The notes beneath the pieces were generated by a model, which was not told the origin of the DNA, made no database searches, and was given only the letters and a program-made list of their open reading frames with translations. Made by a program: the position numbers and the translations under genes. A stretch of DNA of 11,395 bases, taken from CAYRZF01 sp964428805. GTDB taxonomy: Bacteria > Methylomirabilota > Methylomirabilia > Rokubacteriales > CSP1-6. Positions 1 through 6,058 of the stretch are shown here, piece by piece; positions within the stretch are counted from its first letter, which is position 1, and the number at the start of each line of letters is the position of its first letter. The stretch covers positions 1-11,395 of the forward strand of contig CAYRZF010000067.1 in the NCBI GenBank assembly GCA_964428805.1, written 5' to 3'.

Positions 1-1833
1 TTTTCCTCCCGGGAGGAGCGCCAGGCCGAGAACTTCCGCAAGATGCTGGTGGCCATGGCCCGGGACATCCGGGTGCTGATGATCAAGCTGGCCGACCGCC
101 TCCACAACATGCGCACGCTTGATTACCTTTCCTCGGACAGGGGCCGGAAGGTGGCGCAGGAGACACTGGACATCTACGCCCCGCTGGCCAACCGGCTCGG
201 CATGGCGAAGGTGAAGGCGGAGCTGGAGGACCTGGCCCTCCGCGACCTCCATCCAGAGGCCTACGCCGACCTCCAGCGGCTCGTGGCCAAACGGCGGCTG
301 GAGCGCGAGGCGGAGATCAACCAGGTCATTGCGATCCTGGAGAAGAAGCTCGGCGAGGTGGAGATCGAGGCCCAGATCCGCGGCCGGCCGAAGCACTTCT
401 ACTCCATCTTCAAGAAAATGCACGAGCAGGGGCGGGAGTTCGACGAGATCTATGACCTGACGGCGGTCCGGGTTATCACGCAGTCGGTGCGAGACTGCTA
501 CGGGTCTCTGGGGGTGATCCACTCGCTCTGGAAGCCCGTGCCGGGGCGGTTCAAGGACTTCATCGCGATGCCCAAGGTGAATATGTACCAGTCGCTTCAC
601 ACGACCGTCATCGGCCCCAAAGGCGACCCCGTGGAAATTCAGATCCGTACCTGGGAGATGCATCGGGTCGCGGAGGAGGGGATCGCGGCCCACTGGCTTT
701 ACAAGGAAAAGAAGCACGACAAAGACAAGTTCGACCAGGCCTTTGTCTGGCTGCGCCAGCTCATGGAGTGGCAGCAGGAGATGAAAGACCCGCGCGAGTT
801 CATGGAGAGCGTGCGGGTGGACCTGTTCCCCGACGAGGTGTACGTGTTCACCCCAAAGGGCGACGTCAAGGCCCTCCCCGAGGGTTCCACCCCCATTGAC
901 TTCGCCTACGCGGTTCACACCGAGGTGGGCCACCACTGCGCGGGCGCCAAGGTGAACGGGAAGCTCGTTCCGCTGCGTTATACCTTGCGGCAGGGAGACA
1001 TCGTCGAGATCATCACGTCGCCCACCCAGCGCCCGAGCCGGGATTGGCTCAAGATCATCACATCTTCCCGCGCCCGCTCCAAGGTCAACCAGTGGCTCAA
1101 GGTCGAGGAGCGCGCGCGCTCGCTCAGCCTGGGGCGCGAGCTCCTGGAGCGGGAGGCGCGGAAGTACCGGTTGTCGTCTTCCACCCTGCTGGCTTCGGAG
1201 GAGGCGACGAAGGTCCTAGCCGACCTCGGTTTTCCGTCAGCGGATGATCTCCTGGCCTCCATCGGCTACGGGAAGACCTCGGTTCATCAGCTGCTGGCAA
1301 AGCTGGCCCCGTCCCAGGTCGTCGAGGCCGAGCGAGGCGGCGAGGCCAAAGCGCCGAAACTTGCCCGTCCCGCCCAAGCCGAGGGGGGCGTCAAGATTCG
1401 CGGCGTCGAGGACCTTCTGGTACGCTTCGCCAAGTGCTGCGCGCCGGTCCACGGGGACCCCATCGTGGGCTTCATCACGCGCGGACGAGGTCTCACCGTC
1501 CACACCCGCGACTGCCACATCGTGGACCAGGGGCTCCTGGATAAGGAGCGGGTGGTCAACGTCGAGTGGGACGTCACGGAGCCGGCAACCCGCCCCGTCA
1601 AGATCGCCGTGTACATCGGACGCGATCGCCCGGGGCTTCTCGCTGAGATCTCCACCGCCATCTCCGCCGAGCGGGGGAACATCACCAAGGCCGAGATCAC
1701 CGTGACGGAGGATCGAAAGGGCATCAATCACTTTGTCGTGGAAGTTGCCGACCTCCATCAACTCCAGCAAATCATGGAAGCCATCCGCAAGGTTAAGGAC
1801 GTCATCAAGGTCGAACGTATCCGCGGCGTGTAG
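1..1833 (+). CDS. rel: Bifunctional (p)ppGpp synthetase/hydrolase, Rel/SpoT family (5' truncated)
   Basis: Makes and degrades the stringent-response alarmone (p)ppGpp in the cytoplasm. The frame is open from the first base, so the N-terminus, including the HD-motif histidine and the ED pair of the hydrolase, lies outside the window; 610 codons remain of a family that usually has 700-750. Counting from window codon 1: end of the HD hydrolase domain with KLADRLHNMRT (29-39); synthetase domain with RGRPKHFYSIFKKM (from 127), YQSLHT (196-201) and EIQIRT (212-217); TGS domain from about 278 (DEVYVFTPKGD); conserved-cysteine region with KCCAPVHGD (CC at 479-480); C-terminal ACT domain from about 535 (IGRDRPGLLAEIS). 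The HNMRT segment is kept, whereas synthetase-only RelA enzymes such as that of E. coli have diverged there. I therefore infer a bifunctional Rel/SpoT, though the missing part could still carry a defect. The next gene starts 11 bases after the stop. Confidence 0.96.
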   Translation, partial: FSSREERQAENFRKMLVAMARDIRVLMIKLADRLHNMRTLDYLSSDRGRKVAQETLDIYAPLANRLGMAKVKAELEDLALRDLHPEAYADLQRLVAKRRLEREAEINQVIAILEKKLGEVEIEAQIRGRPKHFYSIFKKMHEQGREFDEIYDLTAVRVITQSVRDCYGSLGVIHSLWKPVPGRFKDFIAMPKVNMYQSLHTTVIGPKGDPVEIQIRTWEMHRVAEEGIAAHWLYKEKKHDKDKFDQAFVWLRQLMEWQQEMKDPREFMESVRVDLFPDEVYVFTPKGDVKALPEGSTPIDFAYAVHTEVGHHCAGAKVNGKLVPLRYTLRQGDIVEIITSPTQRPSRDWLKIITSSRARSKVNQWLKVEERARSLSLGRELLEREARKYRLSSSTLLASEEATKVLADLGFPSADDLLASIGYGKTSVHQLLAKLAPSQVVEAERGGEAKAPKLARPAQAEGGVKIRGVEDLLVRFAKCCAPVHGDPIVGFITRGRGLTVHTRDCHIVDQGLLDKERVVNVEWDVTEPATRPVKIAVYIGRDRPGLLAEISTAISAERGNITKAEITVTEDRKGINHFVVEVADLHQLQQIMEAIRKVKDVIKVERIRGV

Positions 1834-1844
1834 GTGGTGCTCAG

Positions 1845-2222
1845 GTGACCCGGGCCGAGTTCGAATCCGTTGTGGCGAGAGCCCTTCAAACGCTGCCCAG
1901 GCGCTTCAGGGCCAAGATGAACAACATCGCCGTCGTCGTGGAAGACTGGGCCGATCCCGAGACACTGAAGGAGATGGAGATCGAGCCTCCCGACACCCTC
2001 TACGGCCTTTACCGCGGCGTGGACCTGACTCACCGCGACTCTTCCTACGGCAACGTCCTTCCTGACACCATCACGATTTACCAGGGCCCCATCGAGGAGG
2101 ACGCCAGCGACGAACACGAGATGGTGGAGCTGATCCGCGATGTCGTGATCCACGAGGTTGGCCACTACTTCGGTCTCGACGACGAGGCGATGGCGGAAAT
2201 CGAGCAGCCGGAGGACGAGTAA
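1845..2222 (+). CDS. Small zincin-like metallopeptidase family protein
   Basis: A 125-aa protein with the zinc-protease signature HEVGHYFGLDD at residues 103-113. H103, E104 and H107 form the HExxH core, and the downstream GLDD aspartate is the probable third metal ligand. This layout and the length match the small 'metallopeptidase family' zincins (Pfam Zincin_1), which are cytoplasmic and mostly uncharacterised; no substrate can be named. No signal peptide or membrane segment is visible. The start is GTG at 1845, preceded by AGGTGG (1832-1837) that overlaps the rel stop codon, with a 7-base spacer. The 11-base gap to rel suggests co-transcription, but nothing here shows a functional link to the stringent response. 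The N-terminal half has no motif I recognise. Family assignment is good; physiological role is unknown. Confidence 0.88.
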   Translation: MTRAEFESVVARALQTLPRRFRAKMNNIAVVVEDWADPETLKEMEIEPPDTLYGLYRGVDLTHRDSSYGNVLPDTITIYQGPIEEDASDEHEMVELIRDVVIHEVGHYFGLDDEAMAEIEQPEDE

Positions 2223-2289
2223 ATCAGCCGTTTCGGTGACCGCATCTCGCCAACTCCCAAACAGTGTCCCGGTCCCGCAAGTTTTTTTC

Positions 2290-2318
2290 TTGACAAGGGT
2301 TTCAACTTCCCATACGGT
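2290..2318 (+). promoter_or_regulatory. Sigma-70-type promoter of the AbiEi-like gene
   Basis: A perfect -35 hexamer TTGACA (2290-2295) is followed after 17 bases by a weak -10, TACGGT (2313-2318). A run of seven T (2282-2288) just upstream could act as an UP-like element. The promoter lies in the 133-base gap after the metallopeptidase gene. It would start transcription near 2325, inside the GTTTCA half-site array. The -10 is poor, so the exact start is uncertain. Confidence 0.6.
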
Positions 2319-2354
2319 TTCAGCAGATGCTGAAACACTTGGAGCAAGTGAAAC
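2299..2354 (+). promoter_or_regulatory. Symmetric four-half-site operator (nested inverted repeat)
   Basis: GTTTCA occurs at 2299-2304 and 2317-2322, and its reverse complement TGAAAC at 2331-2336 and 2349-2354. The two copies on each side are exactly 18 bases apart, and all four are symmetric about 2326/2327. The inner pair extends to 9-base arms (GTTTCAGCA/TGCTGAAAC) around GA. The outer pair shares GTTTCA.CTT. The array covers the spacer, the -10 and the 5' leader, and ends one base before the ATG of the regulator gene. Characterised AbiEi antitoxins repress their own promoter by binding inverted repeats, so autoregulation is the natural reading. It is inferred from position and symmetry, not shown. 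Confidence 0.72.
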
Positions 2355-2355
2355 A

Positions 2356-3402
2356 ATGCGAAAGTCTGAAGAGATCCGGAAACTGGCGATTCAGCGGATT
2401 CGGGAGTTCTTTCCCAAGGTGAGGGCCTGGGAAGAGATCTCCGACACCAAGGTGGGGGACCAACGTGCTGATCTGCTTCTCAAATTCCAGATGGGGGGGC
2501 AGGAGCATGTGCTGGTGCTCCAAGTCGGGGGTCTGGGACAGCCGAGGCAGATTCGCGAGGCGGTCACCCGGTTGAGCGAGATTCGGCGCAATCTCCCGGC
2601 CGCGTACCCCGTCGCCGTGGCTGAATACATCGGGCCTCAATCCGCGTCTCTTCTGCGCCGTAACGGCTTCGGCTACCTGGATCTTTCGGGCAACTGCTAC
2701 CTCGCCTTCGAGAACGTCCTCATCGAGAAAGAGGGAAAGCCCAACGTCCGCCCCTCGACCCGGCCACTGAAATCCCTTTTCGCCCGTCGGGCCACTCGGG
2801 TCGTGAGGGTGCTGCTCGCCGAGGCACACCACATCTGGCGTCTTGAGGAGCTGGCCCGGGCCGCCGAGGTGAGCCTGGGCCACGCCCACAATGTCATCAA
2901 GCGGCTCGAAGAACTCGCCTGGGTGGTGCGGGGGGAGCACCAGCGGATCCATCTCGCCAAACCCGCGGACGTTCTTGAAGCCTGGTGCGAGAGCTACTCC
3001 TACCTTCAGAACGTCGTGGCGACCTACTTCTCTCCCGAGCGGATTACCCGCCGGCTAATGGCGGAGATCGCGCGTCTGGCCCTGGCAGAGGGGCGACGCT
3101 ACGCCTTCACGCTTCACTCCGGGGCTGCGCTGGTCGCCCCCAACATCCGCTTTCCCGTCATTCACTGCTACCTCGAAGGCGCCCTGGATCCCTTCGCTCG
3201 CGCACTCGGGCTCCGGCCGGGGGAGGGGGAAGGGAACGTGCATCTCTTGACGCCGTACGATCAGGGAGTCTTCTTCGGCCGGCTGGAAAAGGGCGGTCTT
3301 TCGGTGGTGTGTCTGCCGCAACTCTACGCGGACCTCTACCGGTTCGAGCGGCGAGGGCGAGAGCAGGCAGAGTACCTCCGGCGGGAAGCCATGGGGTACT
3401 GA
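2356..3402 (+). CDS. AbiEi-like (type IV TA antitoxin family) winged-helix transcriptional regulator, no AbiEii partner
   Basis: A 348-aa protein resembling the AbiEi-type antitoxin/regulator family. The N-terminal part (about 1-120) looks like a degenerate restriction-nuclease-type fold: RADLLL (D39) then LVLQVGGLGQPRQIREAV (Q56, G58), then GFGYLDLSGNCYLAF. A winged helix-turn-helix follows (about 147-200: ATRVVRVLL, LEELARAAEVSLG, NVIKRLEEL). The C-terminal domain ends in PQLYADLYRFERRGREQAEYLRR, split here as PQLYADLYRF and RGREQAEYLRR, which resembles the AbiEi C-terminus. The start is ATG 2356: GGAG (2341-2344) lies 11 bases upstream and the promoter/operator just before it. Longer starts in this frame would run back into the metallopeptidase gene. 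Both neighbouring large genes are housekeeping, and no AbiEii nucleotidyltransferase lies nearby. The protein may regulate itself and the two downstream micro-ORFs. Family call is moderately sure; function is inferred. Confidence 0.72.
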   Translation: MRKSEEIRKLAIQRIREFFPKVRAWEEISDTKVGDQRADLLLKFQMGGQEHVLVLQVGGLGQPRQIREAVTRLSEIRRNLPAAYPVAVAEYIGPQSASLLRRNGFGYLDLSGNCYLAFENVLIEKEGKPNVRPSTRPLKSLFARRATRVVRVLLAEAHHIWRLEELARAAEVSLGHAHNVIKRLEELAWVVRGEHQRIHLAKPADVLEAWCESYSYLQNVVATYFSPERITRRLMAEIARLALAEGRRYAFTLHSGAALVAPNIRFPVIHCYLEGALDPFARALGLRPGEGEGNVHLLTPYDQGVFFGRLEKGGLSVVCLPQLYADLYRFERRGREQAEYLRREAMGY

Positions 3403-3427
3403 GCCCGAGAGGGGGTGAAACCGACCG

Positions 3428-3469
3428 ATGGCAAAGAAAAAGGCCAAGAAGAAGGGGAAGAAGCGCTAA
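3428..3469 (+). CDS. Lysine-rich micro-ORF 1 (13 aa)
   Basis: Encodes MAKKKAKKKGKKR, 13 residues, of which eight are lysine and one arginine. It begins 25 bases after the AbiEi-like stop codon and has a G-rich Shine-Dalgarno-like run GGGGGTG (3411-3417) 10 bases before the ATG. The neighbouring micro-ORF 2 encodes nearly the same peptide from differently spelled codons. A 5-base inverted repeat (AAGCG/CGCTT, 3461-3474) brackets its stop codon and is too weak to be called a terminator. No function is known to me. Such a cationic peptide could bind nucleic acid or membranes, or the ORF could be a regulatory leader. It is too short for standard gene callers. Confidence 0.5.
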   Translation: MAKKKAKKKGKKR

Positions 3470-3501
3470 CGCTTGACGTGCAGCGAGCCGATGAGCGCAA
3501 G

Positions 3502-3512
3502 AAAGGAGGTGA
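3502..3512 (+). promoter_or_regulatory. Near-perfect Shine-Dalgarno of micro-ORF 2
   Basis: AAAGGAGGTGA matches the 16S rRNA anti-Shine-Dalgarno over essentially its whole length. It sits 7 bases before the ATG at 3520, the ideal spacing. It is the strongest ribosome-binding site seen in the window and is the main reason to treat a 12-codon ORF as real. Confidence 0.75.
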
Positions 3513-3519
3513 CAACTGA

Positions 3520-3558
3520 ATGGCGAAAAAGAAGGCGACCAAAAAAAAGAAGAGGTAA
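3520..3558 (+). CDS. Lysine-rich micro-ORF 2 (12 aa)
   Basis: Encodes MAKKKATKKKKR, 12 residues with seven lysines and a terminal arginine. It is a near duplicate of micro-ORF 1. Residues 1-6 are identical, but four of the five codons after the ATG differ only at the third base (GCA/GCG, AAG/AAA, AAA/AAG, GCC/GCG). That pattern fits selection on the peptide rather than a recent DNA copy. It lies 50 bases after micro-ORF 1 and 53 bases before the terminator stem, so both probably share the transcript of the AbiEi-like gene. The role is unknown. A longer reading frame through the same bases (from about 3473) has no comparable ribosome-binding site and runs through the terminator, so I prefer this one. 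Confidence 0.58.
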   Translation: MAKKKATKKKKR

Positions 3559-3611
3559 GTTCCGCAGCACCCATCGGTGGGGGGTGGCGGCCTCCCACCG
3601 GCACTCATCGA

Positions 3612-3670
3612 CCCCTCAGCTCCACCCTCTCCCCTGGGGGGAGAGGGTGGAGCTGAGGGGCTTCCTTTTT
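3612..3670 (+). terminator. Perfect 23-bp stem with T-rich tail; terminator and possible dispersed palindromic repeat
   Basis: The arms 3612-3634 and 3638-3660 are perfect reverse complements (CCCCTCAGCTCC... / ...GGAGCTGAGGGG) around a 3-base loop. The tail CTTCCTTTTT (3661-3670) follows on the plus strand. It would end the AbiEi-like/micro-ORF transcript and, as a plain stem, could also slow transcription arriving from rpmB on the minus strand, whose stop codon overlaps the tail. There is no T-run on the minus-strand side. The stem is longer than most intrinsic terminators, and its CTC/GAG-rich composition recalls palindromic repeats scattered in some high-GC genomes. Confidence 0.75.
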
Positions 3671-3860
3671 AGGCGATCTTTGTCACCTTCCCGGCTTTCA
3701 GACAGCGTGTGCAGACCCGGATCCGCTTTGGCGTCCCGCCCACCATGGCTCGCCTGGACACCAGGTTGGGCAACCAGCGCCGCCTGGTGAGGTTGTGCGC
3801 ATGGCTGATGCGGTTACCGAAGGCCGGGCCCTTCCCGCAAATATCACAGCGGTGTGCCAT
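3669..3860 (-). CDS. rpmB: Large ribosomal subunit protein bL28
   Basis: A 63-aa protein that matches bL28 over its full length. It opens MAHRCDICGKGPAFGNRISH, continues with the N-terminal N-LTRRRWLPNL segment, and ends in the RIRVCTRCLKAGKV motif. Four cysteines (C5, C8, C50, C53) form the two CxxC knuckles of the zinc-binding variant; many bacteria carry a cysteine-free version. The start is ATG at 3858-3860 with AAGGAG (minus strand, 3865-3870) 4 bases upstream. The gene stands alone, facing away from recG and converging on the terminator stem, and appears monocistronic. rpmB lying opposite recG is a common bacterial arrangement. Its promoter is probably the TATAAT noted in the recG/rpmB gap. 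Confidence 0.97.
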   Translation of the reverse strand: MAHRCDICGKGPAFGNRISHAHNLTRRRWLPNLVSRRAMVGGTPKRIRVCTRCLKAGKVTKIA

Positions 3861-3902
3861 GGGGCTCCTTCAAGAGGAAGTGGGCTTGCTGCGAACAAGC
3901 GC

Positions 3903-3933
3903 ATTATATAGCATAGGTCGGTGAACGAGGCAA
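3903..3933 (-). promoter_or_regulatory. Probable rpmB promoter in the divergent rpmB/recG gap
   Basis: Read on the minus strand, the gap holds a perfect -10 TATAAT (plus positions 3903-3908). A possible -35, TTGCCT (3928-3933), lies upstream with a long 19-base spacer. Transcription would begin roughly 35 bases before the rpmB ATG. The same AT-rich patch (TATATA, 3905-3910) could serve recG in the other direction, but I see no matching -35 for it. The -10 is convincing; the -35 is weak. Confidence 0.5.
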
Positions 3934-3937
3934 CTGC

Positions 3938-6058
3938 TTGGCCCCCACCTACCGCCCGCCGCTTGCCCTGACTCGGGGTCTCGAGACCCCCCTTCAGTAC
4001 CTCAAGGGGGTCGGGCCCCAGCGGGCCAAACTCCTCTCCCGCCTTGGCCTTGAGACCATCGAGGACGCGCTCTTCTTCGTTCCCACCCGCCACGAAGACC
4101 GGAGCCGCCTGACCCCGTTCAGCGCCCTGTCGGAGGGGAAGGCGCAATCCTGCTCGGGGACGATTGTCGGGGTCAGCCCGCCTCCGCGGGGTAAACCGCG
4201 CTCGCCCTTTTCCGTGCTGTTCCGGGACGGCACCGGTTCCCTCACGGCTGTCTGGTTCAACCAGCCCTACCTCGGAGAGAAATTCAACAAAGCCCGTGAG
4301 CGCAAGCGGAGAGTGTTCCTTCACGGCCGCGTCGCCCGCTTCAGGAACGGTCCCCTTCAGATGCAGCACCCGGACTATGAGATCGTGGAGGACGGCGAGG
4401 ACGAGACCCTCCACACCGGCCGGCTCGTCCCCATCTACCGGCTCACCGAGGGGCTCCCCCCGCGCTGGCTCCGCTCGCTGCTGTGGCGGGTCGTGGAGGA
4501 GTACGCCGGAAAGGTGCCGGAGAGCCTGCCGGAAGCGGTCCGGCGACACCGGCAGCTCGTCGCGCTGCCCGAGGCCGTCAGGGCGATTCACTTCCCGCAG
4601 ACCGATGAGGAGCTCGCCGCGGCCCGGCGCCGCCTCGTCTTCGAGGATTTCCTCCTCCTCCAGCTCGGCCTCGCCATCCGTCGTCAGCGGGAAGGTCGAG
4701 CCCGCGGCATCATCATGGACCCGCCCCGTGAGCTCGTCGGGCGGCTCCGCCGGTCGCTGCCGTTCACGCTGACCCGCGCCCAGGAGCGCGTCTGGGAGGA
4801 GATCCGGCGCGACCTGGCGGCGGCGTACCCGATGAACCGGCTGCTCCAGGGCGACGTGGGATCGGGGAAGACCATCGTGGCGGCGATGGCGATCCTGACC
4901 GCGGTGGAGGCCGGCTACCAGACCGCGCTGATGGCGCCGACGGAAATCCTGGCCGAGCAGCACCTCTTAACCCTCCGGCAGTGGCTCCCGCCGCTCGGCG
5001 TGCCCGTCGAGTTCCTCACCTCGGCGATCAAGGGGCGGGAGCGGCAAGCGCGTCTGGACGCCGCGGCCGCGGGGGAGCTGCCTTGCCTCGTGGGGACCCA
5101 CGCGCTGATCCAGGAGGGAGTAGAGTTCCGTCGGCTCGGCCTCGCCGTGGTGGACGAGCAGCACCGGTTCGGAGTGGTCCAGCGGCAGGTGCTCCGGCGG
5201 AAGGGAGACAATCCCCACGTGCTGGTGATGACCGCGACCCCCATCCCCCGCACCCTGGCGCTGACCCTCTACGGCGACCTGGACGTGTCGGTGATCGACG
5301 AGATGCCGCCGGGGCGCCAGCCGATCGCGACTGTCGTGCGCTCCGAGAGCAAGCGGGCGCAGATCTATGCGTTCCTCCGGAAACAGATCGAGGACGGCCG
5401 CCAGGTGTACGTAGTCTGCCCGCTGGTGGAGGAGTCGGAGGCCACCGATCTCAAGGCCGCCACGGAGATGGCAGAGCGCCTGCAGCGGGAGGTTTTCACC
5501 GACTTGAGAGTGGGCCTTCTCCACGGCCGGATGAGCCTGGACAAAAAGGAGTCGGTGATGAGCGCGTTCAAGGCGGGGGAGACCCAGATCCTCGTTTCCA
5601 CCACCGTGATCGAGGTGGGGATCGATGTCCCGAACGCCTCCGTCATGCTGGTGGAACACGCCGAACGCTTCGGCCTGTCTCAACTCCACCAGCTGCGCGG
5701 GCGCGTGGGGCGGGGTCCGTGGAAGTCCTATTGCATCCTGCTGGCATCAGGAATGCCCTCAGCCGAGGCGCGCCGAAGGCTGGCCGCCCTGACGGACACG
5801 CAGGATGGCTTCAGGATCGCCGAGGTGGATCTGGAGTTGCGGGGTCCCGGTGAGTTCTTCGGCACCCGCCAGTCGGGCCTGCCCGAGTTCCGGGTGGCTG
5901 ACCTCCTACGCGACGCCCGAGTTCTCGAGGAAGCCCGCCAAGAAGCCTTCGCCCTCGTCGCGGCAGATCCCGACCTCACCCAGCCCGAACACCGGAGCTT
6001 GCGCGAGGCGCTGCTGGCCCGATGGCGCGGCAAGCTCGATCTGGCCTCCGTCGGATGA
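3938..6058 (+). CDS. recG: ATP-dependent DNA helicase RecG
   Basis: Branch-migrating superfamily 2 helicase that regresses stalled replication forks and processes Holliday junctions and R-loops. At 706 aa it is close to the usual size (E. coli 693). The N-terminal wedge/OB domain includes LKGVGPQRAKLL near residue 25 and an OB-fold stretch around 68-150. Helicase motifs in order: Walker A GDVGSGKT (305-312), Ia MAPTEILAEQH, DEQH box (406-409), TATP (432-435) with PRTLALTLYGDLDVS, motif V STTVIEVGIDVPNAS, and motif VI QLRGRVGRG (585-593). The RecG-specific C-terminal region follows (DGFRIAEVDLELRGPGEFFG). The start chosen is TTG at 3938, because an in-frame stop at 3914 limits extension, there is no in-frame ATG or GTG before the conserved region, and GAGG (3927-3930) sits 7 bases upstream. 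Its TGA overlaps the next gene's ATG. Confidence 0.97.
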   Translation: MAPTYRPPLALTRGLETPLQYLKGVGPQRAKLLSRLGLETIEDALFFVPTRHEDRSRLTPFSALSEGKAQSCSGTIVGVSPPPRGKPRSPFSVLFRDGTGSLTAVWFNQPYLGEKFNKARERKRRVFLHGRVARFRNGPLQMQHPDYEIVEDGEDETLHTGRLVPIYRLTEGLPPRWLRSLLWRVVEEYAGKVPESLPEAVRRHRQLVALPEAVRAIHFPQTDEELAAARRRLVFEDFLLLQLGLAIRRQREGRARGIIMDPPRELVGRLRRSLPFTLTRAQERVWEEIRRDLAAAYPMNRLLQGDVGSGKTIVAAMAILTAVEAGYQTALMAPTEILAEQHLLTLRQWLPPLGVPVEFLTSAIKGRERQARLDAAAAGELPCLVGTHALIQEGVEFRRLGLAVVDEQHRFGVVQRQVLRRKGDNPHVLVMTATPIPRTLALTLYGDLDVSVIDEMPPGRQPIATVVRSESKRAQIYAFLRKQIEDGRQVYVVCPLVEESEATDLKAATEMAERLQREVFTDLRVGLLHGRMSLDKKESVMSAFKAGETQILVSTTVIEVGIDVPNASVMLVEHAERFGLSQLHQLRGRVGRGPWKSYCILLASGMPSAEARRRLAALTDTQDGFRIAEVDLELRGPGEFFGTRQSGLPEFRVADLLRDARVLEEARQEAFALVAADPDLTQPEHRSLREALLARWRGKLDLASVG

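Noticed and set aside
1237..1770. 177-codon minus-strand open frame within rel
   Set aside because: It lies opposite the conserved CC and ACT domains of rel and has no recognisable motif or ribosome-binding site.
2158..2355. Upstream in-frame extension of the AbiEi-like protein
   Set aside because: It would overlap the metallopeptidase active-site codons and read through the promoter and operator; the extra residues look like untranslated sequence.
3461..3474. Small hairpin AAGCG/CGCTT around the stop of micro-ORF 1
   Set aside because: Only 5 base pairs with no T-run; likely too weak to be a terminator and easily due to chance.
3473..3790. 105-codon plus-strand frame overlapping micro-ORF 2, the terminator stem and rpmB
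   Set aside because: It reads straight through the perfect inverted repeat and antisense rpmB, and its start has no Shine-Dalgarno comparable with that of micro-ORF 2.
3698..4963. 421-codon minus-strand open frame across the rpmB and recG starts
   Set aside because: It is antisense to the recG helicase gene and overlaps rpmB in another frame; no domain or motif is recognisable, as is usual for high-GC shadow frames.
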